DNA of 64,000 nt from Metallyticus violacea (lineage: Eukaryota; Arthropoda; Insecta; Mantodea; Metallyticidae), in assembly GCA_030762175.1 (NCBI GenBank), contig CM060831.1:33514501-33578500 (forward strand), read 5' to 3'. Under the pieces are notes generated by a model. The model made no database searches, was not told the origin of the DNA, and saw nothing but the letters and a program-made list of their open reading frames with translations. Shown piece by piece: positions 24,426 to 34,680 of the stretch. The stretch's first letter is position 1. The number at the start of each line of letters is the position of its first letter. The translations under genes and the position numbers were made by a program.

Positions 24426-25371
24426 CGGTACATAAAAGAATGCTGGTTTATTCTGCAGTACAGTGGGTTATATGCTTTTACAATTGTATCACATTTTGCT
24501 AACGAAGTGTACAATGCTGACAGGCACTCTTGTGCTTGGATATGGTATGTTGTCGATGCGAGTTGTCCCTAACAGAGTTTATTGTCACGGTGTTAGGGAT
24601 ATAACTATTTGCATCGAAGCATGCGGTAAAATGTTTTCGGGCATTTGTGGTTTCAATGCGTAGAAAGTCAAAATCTGTGTCATGCAATCTGTTGATATAC
24701 AAATAGCAATGTACAAGTATATTTAAAAGCAACTGTATCGTTCATTATTTACATTTTAGGAGATGAGCAGAATACTACGTCATATTCCGCTTGACAAATC
24801 GGCGAGGTTTGGCGCAATGCGGAAGACTTGTTTGGGTACAACGTTTAGTTTTGAAAATGGTCATGTTTCAGATGTTAACGTATGGGCAATAATGATATGT
24901 TTTTGTAGGCTTCTTATTTGAGTATTAACGCGTTAATTTCGTTGTTGACGTACAAAAAGTGTTTCAGTAGGTAGATCGCGACATTGCTGTGCATGAAAGA
25001 TCATGTCATTGATATTGACATTGTCATATTCCTAGATGACGGTTCGTACAATAATGGATTTCGAGTTCTCGATAGTGATGTAGGTGAAGTACTTATTAAG
25101 TTTAATTCGATCATCTCTAACACGAATCTTTTGAGTGAACTGAACTGCTCGAGAAAGTTGCAAGGCGTGTCATGTTTAGTGTGGAGGGGGAGGGGTGGGT
25201 TTGGTTTGAATGTGCAAAGTTTTAGTATCATTTGTCGTCATTTTTCTCGTGTGGTACTGTTTAGGAATGTTCGGATTCTAACTGCTGTTTCACGTTAACT
25301 ACCATTATGTGCGGCCTATAGCTGTTGTAAATGCAACAAATTTTAAAATACATGATTTGGCACGGGGAAAG

Positions 25372-25428
25372 CAATGCATGCATGCATGCATGCCTGCCTG
25401 CGTGCCTGCCTGTCTGGCTGTCTGCCTA
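25372..25428. repeat. (GCAT)n / (GCCT)n microsatellite
   Basis: GCATGCATGCATGCATGC passes into GCCTGCCTGCGTGCCTGCCT and then GTCT/GGCT variants. The corresponding place in the left unit (about 21,125-21,145) has only ATGCATGCGTGT, so the expansion is specific to this copy. Confidence 0.9.
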
Positions 25429-26129
25429 ATTAGGTCATTCCCATTAAGCGGGGTCTCTTTCTTGTTGACTTATTCACTGGAAGTGTTCCTAATGAAATCT
25501 TTTTTATTGAATGAATAGACCCGCTGGCAAAATACGTGTTACGTTTGTCTTGTGAGATGAACCTACTTATTCGTTATTTGTCGATGAAAGAGCGTAATGC
25601 CCGACTATGTTAGCTATTTGAATGGTTCGAAAGGAACCTCTAACTATTGGTTTCAACACTTTAAATAGCCAACCCACGTATTTTCTAGAATTTAGAGAAT
25701 AGTCATGGAACTTTCCCTAATTATCCCAAATTGGGGACTATCATATGAGAAGGTACACATTTCGCGTCCTTGTCTTCCTTCAGTTTTAAGAGACTGCTGT
25801 CTGTAGAATGCATTCTTTTCGTTGTTTTTAGCTTGTTTCAAAGTAGAGACATTTGATAAAGGGGCGTATTGTTTTCAATGTTATACGCCTATATTGTATT
25901 GATTTCAATGTCTCTCAAGAGGAGTCTGTAGGTTTGACTTTTCCCTTTAGGAATACTGTGCAGGATATGACAATTTATTGATTTTAAGAACACTTAAGAC
26001 GTATTTCAATGGCGTGTGGCTAGCGTTTATTAGCAGCATTATAATCGTCTGCTATTGGAATAAATATCGATGCGCATATTGGATCATTTATAAACATTTA
26101 TTTGTTCCCGTTTTAGTATAGTCAAGTAT

Positions 26130-26370
26130 TAGGATGTGCGGGTTCGATTCTCGCCAGGACCGTTCTCCCCCCCCCTCCCCCCAGATTTTCCTCAGTTTTC
26201 ATGAATGGCAAATGTTTGGGAGTTATCTTAAACTTAGACCAGGAACGTTTCCTTCCTGAAATTAAAATAAAAAATAAATGCTTTCTCATCATATCCATTA
26301 CTTCATCTTATGTATCATCAGTGTACGTCGCCTGTGATGCCCGTAAAATGGGCGTTGAGCACTATTAAAA
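26130..26370 (+). mobile_element. SINE family B, copy in right unit
   Basis: A degraded B-box region (GGTTCGATTCTCGCCAGGAC) precedes a C-rich run, ATTTTCCTCAGTTTTCATGA, GGAACGTTTCCTTCCTGAAA, and the tail AAATGGGCGTTGAGCACTAT. Confidence 0.75.
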
Positions 26371-26530
26371 AAAGTCATGCCGAGGTAAACATTATACAAC
26401 CATATGTCATTAACAGCATGACATTGTACTCACACAAAATTAATGTGCATAGTCGTCAAATGGGAAACAAACTGTCATATTTATATATTTCAATATTTTA
26501 CATTCATTCGTATGAGAATAAAAGCGTGTT

Positions 26531-27960
26531 TGTTTAGTTCAATAGAACAAAATGGCACATCAAGGTGAATGTTTAGTTGCAATGATTTTAAACACAAAAG
26601 AGGGGCTTTAAGTAGTGGTGAGAAAACAGCAGTTAACAATGCGTTTAACACATTTGCAGAAAAGTATTGCACATTCGCAATAATAAGTGCATGGAACATG
26701 TTGTAACAGTAGAAGAAAATAAATGCCTTTGCAATGATCGAGTAGTAATCACAGCAGCTAAATGGACATGTTCAAGTTGCAGTGAGAGTGGTGAATGTTT
26801 GCATAAGGTAACCTTTTCAATTATTTTTATTATTATCATCAAGCTCATTTGGTGTGACAAAGTATATAGTAGTGTGTTCAATAGTTCATTATTTATTTTG
26901 ATATGGCGTGTACACAACTTGTTTTTGGCGAATGTGTAAATTTGTTTCATTTATATGAGGACCCATACTAAGAATGAACGGAGTATAGTGGCTTAGATGT
27001 ATGTGTAGAAGGCAAGAGCTTTCAGGTTTGGTGTGCACAAAGAAAATAAATCGGATTTTCTTTTTGTTCTCCCCTCCACCTTTTTCTCTCGTAGAGCCCA
27101 AGATCGCGGATTCAGCAGAACGGAACAGAACTGATGGGTCATTTAGGGACTTGACGAAAGATACGCCTAAGAAATGTTGAATATGGAATTCTAGGGTATA
27201 CGACAAAAGCGATTTGTCAAGTCTTTAGTAAATCGTTGTTTTGTAGTCGTGTTCCAAAGTTTGCGAAACCGAGGTAATGAATAGCGGGTTTCATTTATGA
27301 TCTATAAATGTCTCGTTGGCATTTAAACTAGAAATGTCTTTGTTTTGCTTTTCAGGGAAATGGAAGTCATTATACAATGCATAGAAATAGGGCATAATAG
27401 CTTTATTATGACATCAATAAATATATATGTGCATGTTCATTTGCGTTGTTGTGCCCTTTTCGTCAATGATAACGTTTGTTGTTGCAATGTGCAGTATATT
27501 TTGTCTCTTAATAAAAAACTAACGACCAAACCGAACTGAATCCATCCAGTACTTAATGTTATAGGATTATAATTCATATATTTTTATAATGAGTCTTCTA
27601 TGGTAGATAGGAACAGTATAAAATGTAATTTGACAAGATAATCTTGCAAAAGAATGAATGTATATATGTGGTAGATAGGAGCAGTATAAAATGTCATTTT
27701 TGACAAGGTAATCTTGTAATGAGGTGCGGCAATATTTTCTTCTTGCTTTCTATTGTGAATTTGAAACTTGTGGCATTGTGTAACTTTCTACTTTCATATG
27801 AAGAAATATAACGTGCTTGTAAGGGGAAAAGGGCACTTTTAGTAAAATATTCTTCCTGTCTTTTCATTGGCCAAAGTGAAAACATCAGGCTAGGTCATGG
27901 AAAAGTAACGAATCGGAACACAAAAAGGTTCAAGCAAGATGATTGGCAAAATTCGACCTC
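26531..27960. other. Unassigned CpG-containing sequence upstream of the promoter
   Basis: No gene is recognisable. There is an imperfect local duplication of about 67 bp (GGTAGATAGGAACAGTATAA near 27,602 and GGTAGATAGGAGCAGTATAA near 27,669). Confidence 0.5.
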
Positions 27961-28030
27961 CCTCCCCTCGCCGTTACGTTTCAGAAGTCTATATAAAGTC
28001 AAAATCGGGGTAGACGAAGCTTTTAGTCTG
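27961..28030 (+). promoter_or_regulatory. TATA-box core promoter
   Basis: TATATAAA lies at 27,990-27,997 in a locally GC-richer, CpG-containing stretch. An initiator-like TTTTAGTCTG at 28,021-28,030 sits at the expected distance. It is followed by about 130 bases of CpG-rich, leader-like sequence and then a sequence ending in a strong donor site. The spacing and context make this the best promoter candidate in the window. No transcript evidence is available here. Confidence 0.6.
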
Positions 28031-28749
28031 TCGGCGTTCGAGCAGCATGGATGTTCACGAACAGTGGTGGCGGTTATCCGCAGTCGAAGTGAACTTTTCG
28101 GGTGTTTGATTTAGTTCGTGCGGACGCGGCCGGGCCGAGCCGGGGGTGAAAAGTGAACATTGCAAGGAACTTTCGTGGTATCATTCAAAGCAACCGATCA
28201 CACTTAAACTAGTGCTACATTTTTGCAAAGACGTGGGCTTTGTTAACAGGTCGCTATATCGTGCGAGACTTTTATGAAAGTGAAAAAATGAAAAGGCAGT
28301 GTCGAGCGTAAGAAGTGAAAGTCCTAAAATAACTTAAAAACAGTTTGGGCATGAATGGTTCCTTTAAGGACAATAATACGTATGTAAACGTGCATTAAAA
28401 ACTTGAAAGAAACTTTTTTTTTTTTTTTTTGCAATAAGGACAAATGCAATGAAAGTTCTAACAGCTTAAGCGTACATGAATGGTTCCTTTGGTGACAAAT
28501 GTGTTAAACGTGTGTAAAAAAAACTGGAAAGAAACTTTTTGCAATACGGACAAATGCAGTGAAAAGTGAATGAAGGTTCTAAGAGAATTTAACAATTTAA
28601 ACATGATCCTTTAGTGACAACAGTGTGTCAAACTTGCCGAAAAAAAAAAAAACTTGATTCTACTGAGGACCAATGCAGAGAAAGTTTTGCTTGGAATATT
28701 TTAGCGTCCGTCGTTGGAGGAAACCATGTGTTCTGCATTTTGAAGATTG
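28025..28749 (+). other. Candidate first exon of an unidentified transcript
   Basis: This runs from the predicted start to a consensus donor (G/GTAAGTTT at 28,750). The first 130 bases are CpG-rich, and a 20-codon upstream frame at 28,047-28,109 begins MDVHEQWW. The remainder holds three imperfect tandem repeats (28,344-28,720). A frame beginning at 28,614 crosses the splice site into the next exon. It could be a 5'UTR exon of a long gene whose coding part lies beyond 29.3 kb, or a long noncoding RNA. Confidence 0.5.
28344..28720. repeat. Three imperfect ~130-bp tandem repeats inside candidate exon 1
   Basis: Each copy has CATGAATGGTTCCTTT (or CATGATCCTTTAG in the third), GACAA, TAAACGTG, an A run, GAAAGAAACTTTTT, GGACAAATGCA and GAAAGTTCTAA. 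Copies start near 28,350, 28,476 and 28,602. The internal A or T runs vary in length. Confidence 0.75.
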
Positions 28750-29151
28750 GTAAGTTTCCATTTAATATTTTTGTTTTTTCATGGGATAAAATGGTTATCA
28801 GAAATTTGCAAGTTAAATGGAAATTGGAACAATTCTGATATTTATTCTTGCTTAGAGCACCATAATCATTGATAAAGGAGGAAAAATTATTTTCGGGGGG
28901 AGGATATTTGGCATATGTAGTTTTGTAGATAAAAATTAAGATTGTATTGCATTTAAATGGAAAACTTGAAATGGAACTTTTAAATTTTAGGGAAGCAGAG
29001 TTGTGTTGCTGACGTACATGCTGCCAAGGACCGAGCTGTTAACAATGGGGCTGTGGAAAGGATGACAGACATCTGGCCCTCTGGTCCCGATGCCCTGGAC
29101 TGGAGGTTGCAGGTGCTTTGCAGGACGTGGAAAGGAGGAAGGATCATCTGA
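28614..29151 (+). CDS. Speculative spliced 98-codon frame across candidate exons 1 and 2
   Basis: If 28,749 is joined to 28,991, an ATG frame at 28,614 continues through the junction and stops at TGA 29,149-29,151. It gives 45 codons, one split glycine codon and 52 more. The N-terminal part includes VCQTCRKKKK, in which the lysines come from an A-run. The C-terminal part includes AVERMTDIWPSGPDALDW. I recognise no domain, signal peptide or membrane segment. The start is simply the first ATG in frame and lies in the third tandem repeat, which argues against conservation. A noncoding leader is at least as likely. Confidence 0.22.
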
Positions 29152-29311
29152 ACCTGGCACTTGATGTTTCACGGCTGTTCTGGGGCTCTTGAGCCCTAGA
29201 AAGATGCTGCGTCTTGTACTACCACCGTGGGACAGTTCTACCTTCGTGGGATAGCACTGCGAGACAGTGTTCTACCCTCGTGGGAATGGATCGTGGGTCA
29301 ACTGGATATTG
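28991..29311 (+). other. Candidate second exon of the unidentified transcript
   Basis: Acceptor AAATTTTAG/G at 28,990 and donor G/GTAAGTTGA at 29,312 bound a 321-nt segment with clearly higher GC than its flanks. Its 3' part contains a repeated CTACC(N)TCGTGGGA motif. One instance, CGTGGGAAT near 29,278, also fits the Su(H)/CSL binding consensus, although being exonic it may be coincidental. The next exon downstream is not recognisable within the window. Confidence 0.5.
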
Positions 29312-29788
29312 GTAAGTTGACACTTCATTATGGTGTTGGGTTGTTTATTTTGAGGTAGAAATAGAAGAAAAGGTGGCCTATAATGGAGTTATATTTCTAC
29401 AGTTAAAAAGTGTGATCTCATTCAGATGGGGGTTTTGTGCTTTGTTTCTAGCACTCTTTTGTAGTTTTTCTATCTGCGGTAACTGCGAATGAAATTGGGC
29501 ATTCTAGACATCCACATGGTAGCAATGTTAGGAAAAAAAGTAGAATTAATTGTTGTTCAATGGCAAGGGAAGTAGATAGGACATGTTTCTGAATCACTGA
29601 GATTAATTTTGGTTGGAGGAGGAATGAAATATATCGTGTGCCAGCAATTAAAAACAAAATTTTGATGGGCAAAAGGTATTATCAAAATGTGTTGGCTGGC
29701 TGATTTAAAGTTGAATGATCCTTTTAATAGTATACATTTCAGCACTTGAGTCTGTAATCTTGCTTTTTCTAAATTTAATCACTAATAC

Positions 29789-29836
<48 letters not shown>

Positions 29837-30049
29837 TTGCACACTATGTTGCAATGTCTCCTTAATTTGATTTGAGCTATAAAAGCAGAGGATTTTTTGG
29901 GAGGGTGGATGGGTGGGTGTTGTATTGGCTTTTAAATAAGTGCTATCATCTCTTAATACAGTTTTTATTAGTTCTCTTGTTATTACACTTGAATTTTTCC
30001 TGTACTTATAAGGAAGTTTAACAATATATTGAAACATCAAAATATCAAT
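29312..30049. other. Start of candidate second intron, with (AAT)n microsatellite at 29,789-29,836
   Basis: AT-rich and CpG-poor. The only structured element is a run of about 16 AAT repeats. No coding signal is seen. Confidence 0.55.
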
Positions 30050-31055
30050 CTTATTATAATTATAAATAAATTTTCATAAAATTTTAACCTTATTAAACTT
30101 AAAAGTTGAGTAATCATGAAAACTAATATCTTGAGATTACAAAAAAAAATGTAAATGAAATGAAACTAAAATATTTTTAAAAATTAACTTAAATTAATGA
30201 ATAAAATTACATATTAACATATTTTGAATTTATTATGTATTTTAATCCTTAAAGGATTGAAAAGAACAAATTCATGTAATTCAAATCTCATATCCTTAGG
30301 TTACAAAATAATAAGTTTAAATGAAAATAAAAAAATAAATGTAAAATTTTTAAACAAATTAGTTTAGTTAATAAATACAATTAAAATATTTTAAATGAAT
30401 CGTCTTGTTTTTTTAGAACTTAAAGGGATTGAAAAGAGCAAATTTATACAATAAAACTAATATCCTTACCAAAAAAGGTTTAATTAAAATTTCAAGTTTA
30501 AAAATGAATGTAAAGCATAAATATAATAAAAAAAAATATAATTGGAAATGTCTTGTTTTAAACTTAAAGGGATTGGAAAGAACAAAGTTATGTAAGCAAA
30601 ACTAACATACTTAGAAAATTATATTTTGAATGAATCTTTTTTAACACATAAAATGGATTAAAAAGAACCATTTTGTAATTAAAACTAAAATCTTTAGATT
30701 AAAAAAAAATCAAATTAGAATAAAAGAAAAACCTTTTTAATAATTGACTTAATTTAAAAAATATAAACTTAATAAATCATCATTTTTTAAAAGTTACAGG
30801 GAATGAACAGAAAATGAATTGTGAATACAATTATAAATCATAATATATTTTGAGTTAATAATTTTTTCTAAAACCTCATGTCATCACACAAAACTCGGAG
30901 TATAAGCAAAGTTAAAATAAAAATAAAATATTTTTAAAATTGACTGAAATTTTAAATACAATAAAAATGCATTCTACATTTTGTATGTATAATCTTTTTT
31001 TAAAACTTGGAGAGATTGAAGAAAACATTGTATAATCAAAAGTAAAATCTTTAGA

Positions 31056-31133
<78 letters not shown>
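31056..31133. repeat. Compound (CT)n(CA)n(CT)n microsatellite
   Basis: About 12 CT repeats, about 14 CA repeats and about 13 CT repeats, embedded in a satellite monomer. Confidence 0.95.
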
Positions 31134-31138
<5 letters not shown>

Positions 31139-32437
31139 AAAAGTAAAATCAAAATTAACTTAAATTCACAATGATTAAAATATATATTTTGAATAAATGT
31201 TTTTTTTAAAACTTGGAGAGATTGAAAAGAACAAATTCATGTAATGGAAACTAATATCCTTAGCTTATGAAACAAAGTTGAAATATTTTTTAAATTAATT
31301 TAAGAAATACTTTATAAATAATGAATATATTTCGAATTAACAATTTTTTTAAAAACATAGAGATTAAAAAGAACATTTATTTAATCAAAGCTCGTATCCT
31401 TAGAGTACAAAGTTAAAATGAAATAAAATAAATATAAAAAAAAATTTACTGAAATTAATACAATAAAATTATTACTACATTTTGAATGTATAATGTTATT
31501 TTAAAACTTGGAGAGATTGAAGAAAACATTGTATAATCAAAAGTGAAATGTTTAGATTACCAAAAAAAAAAAAAGTAAAATAAAAATGTTTGTAAAAATA
31601 ACTTAAATTAACAATGATTAAAATATATATTTTGGATAATTTTTTTAAAAAATTTGGAGGGATTGAAAAAAAAAAAAAAGAAACATTCTATAATCAAAGT
31701 AAAATCTATAGATTACAAAAAAAGGTTCAAATTAAATAATAACATAACAAATGTTTTTAAAAATTATGTTAAATTAATGATTAAAAATATATTTTGAATA
31801 AATGTTTTTTTTAAAACTTGGAGGTAATGAAAAGAACATATTCATGTAATGGAAACTAATATCCTTAGCTTACAAATAAAGTTGAAATAATTTTTTTAAA
31901 ATTATATTAAGGAATACTTTATAAATAATGAATATATTTTGAATTGACAATTTTCTTAAAAACATAGAGCTTAAAAAGAATATTTATTTAATCAAGCTGG
32001 TATATTTACAGTACAAAGATAAAATGAAATAAAACAAATGTAAAAAAAATTGACTAAGATTAATAAATACAATAAAAATAATTACTACATTTTGAATGTA
32101 TAATTTTTTTTTAAACTTGAAGAAATTAAAAAAAAAGAAACATTATTTTAAAAAAAAAGTTTAAATTAAAAAGTGAAATAATTTTTTGTTATAAATTGTT
32201 AAATTAACAATGATGATTAAAATATATATTTTGAATAAATGTTTTTTTAAGACTTTGAGGATTGAAAAGAATAAATTCATGTAATGGAAACTTATATCCT
32301 TAGTTTACCCAAAAACGTGGAAATAATTTTTTTTAAACATAATTTAAGGAATACATTATTAATGAATATATTTTGAATTGACAATTTTTTAAACATAAAG
32401 GAGAATATTTATTTAATGAAACCTCATTTTCTTAGGG

Positions 32438-32488
32438 ACACCACGTAATGGCAGGCTACTTTATCCCTGGATGACTGAAATTAATAAA
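32438..32488 (+). repeat. Non-AT insert in satellite, short form
   Basis: GGGACACCACGTAATGGCAG then GCTACTTTATCCCTGGATGA interrupts a type 2 monomer. A related, longer insert is at 33,350-33,430. Confidence 0.7.
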
Positions 32489-33349
32489 ATACAATAAAAA
32501 TAATTACTACATTTTGAATGTATAATCTGATTTTGAAACTTGGAGAGATTAAAGAAAACATTATATGATCAAAAGTAAAGTCTTTAGATTACAAAAAAAA
32601 TTAAAATAATTTTTTTTATAAATTATGTTAAATTAACAATGAGGATTGAAATATATATTTTGAATAAATGTTTTTTTAAAACTTGGAGGGATTGAAAATA
32701 ATAAATGATGTAATGGAAAGTAATATCCTTAGCTTATGAAAAAAATTTGAAATATTTTTTTTAAATTAATTTAAGGAATACACCATCAATAATGAATATA
32801 TTTTGAATTGACAAATTTTTTTTAAAACATTAAAGAGATTGAAACAAACATTTATTCAAAACTCGTATCCTTAGAGTACAAAGTTAATATGGGGGGGAAA
32901 GAAAAAAAAAATTGGCTGAAATTAATAAATACAATTAATTATTACTACATTTTGCATGTATAATCTTATTTTAAAACTTAAGGAGATTGAAGAAAACATT
33001 GTATAATCAAAAGTAAAATCTTTAGATTACAAAAAAAAAGTTCAAATTAAAAAATTTGTAAAAAATAACTTAAATTAACAATGATTAATAAAATATATAT
33101 TTTGAACAAATGTTTTTTTTTTTTTAACTTGGAGGAATTGAATAGAATAAATGAATATATCCTTAGCTTAGGGAAAAACATTGAAATAATTTTTTTTAAA
33201 TTAATTTAAGGAATACATTATCAATAATGAATATATTTTGAATTGACAATTTATTTCAAAACATCAAGAGATGAAACAACAATTTATTGAATCAAAACTC
33301 GTTTCTTAGAGTACCGAGTTAAAATGAAATAAAAAATTTGACTGAAATG

Positions 33350-33430
33350 AACTTCTGCACAACGTTGTAGCCTATTTTGCATTACCCAGGGGACACAATG
33401 CGGCGGCAGGCTACTTTATCCCCCGATGAC
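33350..33430 (+). repeat. Non-AT insert in satellite, long form
   Basis: CTTCTGCACAACGTTGTAGC leads into GGGGACACAATGCGGCGGCA and GGCTACTTTATCCCCCGATG. It is GC-richer than the array and occupies the same monomer type as the short form. Confidence 0.7.
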
Positions 33431-34379
33431 AAACTGAAAAATACAATAAAAATAATTACATTTTGAATGTATAATCTTGTTTTAAAATTTAAGAGAGATG
33501 GAGGAAGAAAAAAAATCTTTAGATTACTAAAAAAGTTCAAATTAAGAAGTAAAATAAAAATATTTTTAAAAATTAACTTAAATTAACAATGATTAAAACC
33601 TATTTTGAATAAATGTTTTTTTTTTTTAAACTTGGAGGAATTGAAAAGAACAAATTCGTGTAATGGAAACTAATATCCTTAGCTTAGGAAAAAAATGTTG
33701 AAATAATGTTTTTAAAATTAATTTAAGGAATACATTATCAATAATGAATTTATTTTGAAATGACAATTTTTTTTTAAAACATAAGTGATTGGAACAAACA
33801 TTTATTTATTCAAAACTCGTATGCTTAGAGTACAAATTTATAATAAAAAAAATGTAAAAAAAATTGATTGAAATTAATAAATATAATAAACTTATTACTA
33901 CATTTTCAATGTATAATCTTATTTTGAAACTTAAGGAGATTGAAGAAAACATTATATAATCAAAAGTAAAATCTTTAGATTACAAAAAAAAGTTCAAATA
34001 AATTAATTAATAAAATAAAAATTATTTTTAAAAATTAACTTAAATTAAAATATATATTTTGAATAAATGTTTTTTTAAAACTTGGAGGGATTGAAAAGAA
34101 CAAATTCATGTCATGGAAACTAATATCCTTAGCTTATGAAAAATAAGTTGAAATAATGTTTTTATATTAATTTAGGGAATACATTATAAATAATGAATAT
34201 GTTTGGAATTGACAATTTTTTTTAAAACATAAGAGATTGAAAAGAACATTTATTTAATCAAAACTCGTATCCTTGGAGTAGAAAGGTAAAATGGGAGGGG
34301 AGAAAAATTCATTTACCACCCATCAATCAATAATACATTAAAAAAATGTTTAAACTGCATCACATTACATGAGCACCTC

Positions 34380-34680
34380 AAAACAGATGTAGTGTTAAAT
34401 TATTGAAGTTAAATGAAATGCATGCCAGAACAAAAGAGAATAATTTGGGCATATTCCAGATGAATTGCAAAGATTACGAGAAAATGTGCATAGGGATGAG
34501 GTTGAAAGAACATTGGAGAAATATCTGTTATAAAGAGGTAGACAAATTGGCTGTGGCAGTACATTTTTGGAATAAACATATGAAATAGAAAAAGGCATAA
34601 AGTTATTAAAAACCGTTGAACAACCCGAGGAACTTAGCATATGGGAAATGGTTTTTATAACAAATATACGAGCATATACT
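34380..34680 (+). pseudogene. Penelope-like element, GIY-YIG endonuclease remnant (copy 1)
   Basis: The + strand encodes NLGIFQMNCKDYEKMCIG, then RLKEHWRNI and KLAVAVHFWNKH. This follows the GIY-YIG layout (GIY, about ten residues, YIG, then R/K-rich RLKEH and a VA-H motif) that ends Penelope-like retroelement proteins. The YIG region is eroded (MCIG) and the QTKR linker is deleted. The reverse transcriptase upstream is not found, because satellite DNA begins just 5' of it. It is a dead 3' fragment. Confidence 0.65.

Larger units (their letters stand above)
23786..26530 (+). repeat. Tandem duplication II, right unit
   Basis: A diverged, shorter copy of 18,750-23,785 in direct orientation. 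Both units end with a SINE B copy followed by the block ending ATGGGAAACAA. Divergence is considerable, with many substitutions and indels, so the event is old. Confidence 0.82.
30050..34300 (+). repeat. AT-rich satellite array with trimeric higher-order repeat
   Basis: Monomers of about 140-155 bp share the core GAGATTGAAAAGAACA, a TTATGTAATCAAAAC-like stretch and TATCCTTAGA. From about 31.2 kb three monomer types alternate: type 1 (CATGTAATGGAAACTAATAT), type 2 (AATCAAAACTCGTATCCTTA) and type 3 (GTATAATCAAAAGTAAAATC). Together they give a period of about 430-450 bp. Type 1 monomers start near 31,213, 31,815, 32,253, 32,683, 33,127, 33,629 and 34,080. The 602 and 502 spacings come from an extra type 3 monomer near 31,655 and an insert at 33,350. 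The 30.1-31.0 kb part is more diverged and not in register. Confidence 0.88.

Noticed and set aside
32438..33430. Conserved coding or regulatory island in the satellite
   Set aside because: Too short and only two copies; kept as a finding about inserts rather than called as a regulatory site.
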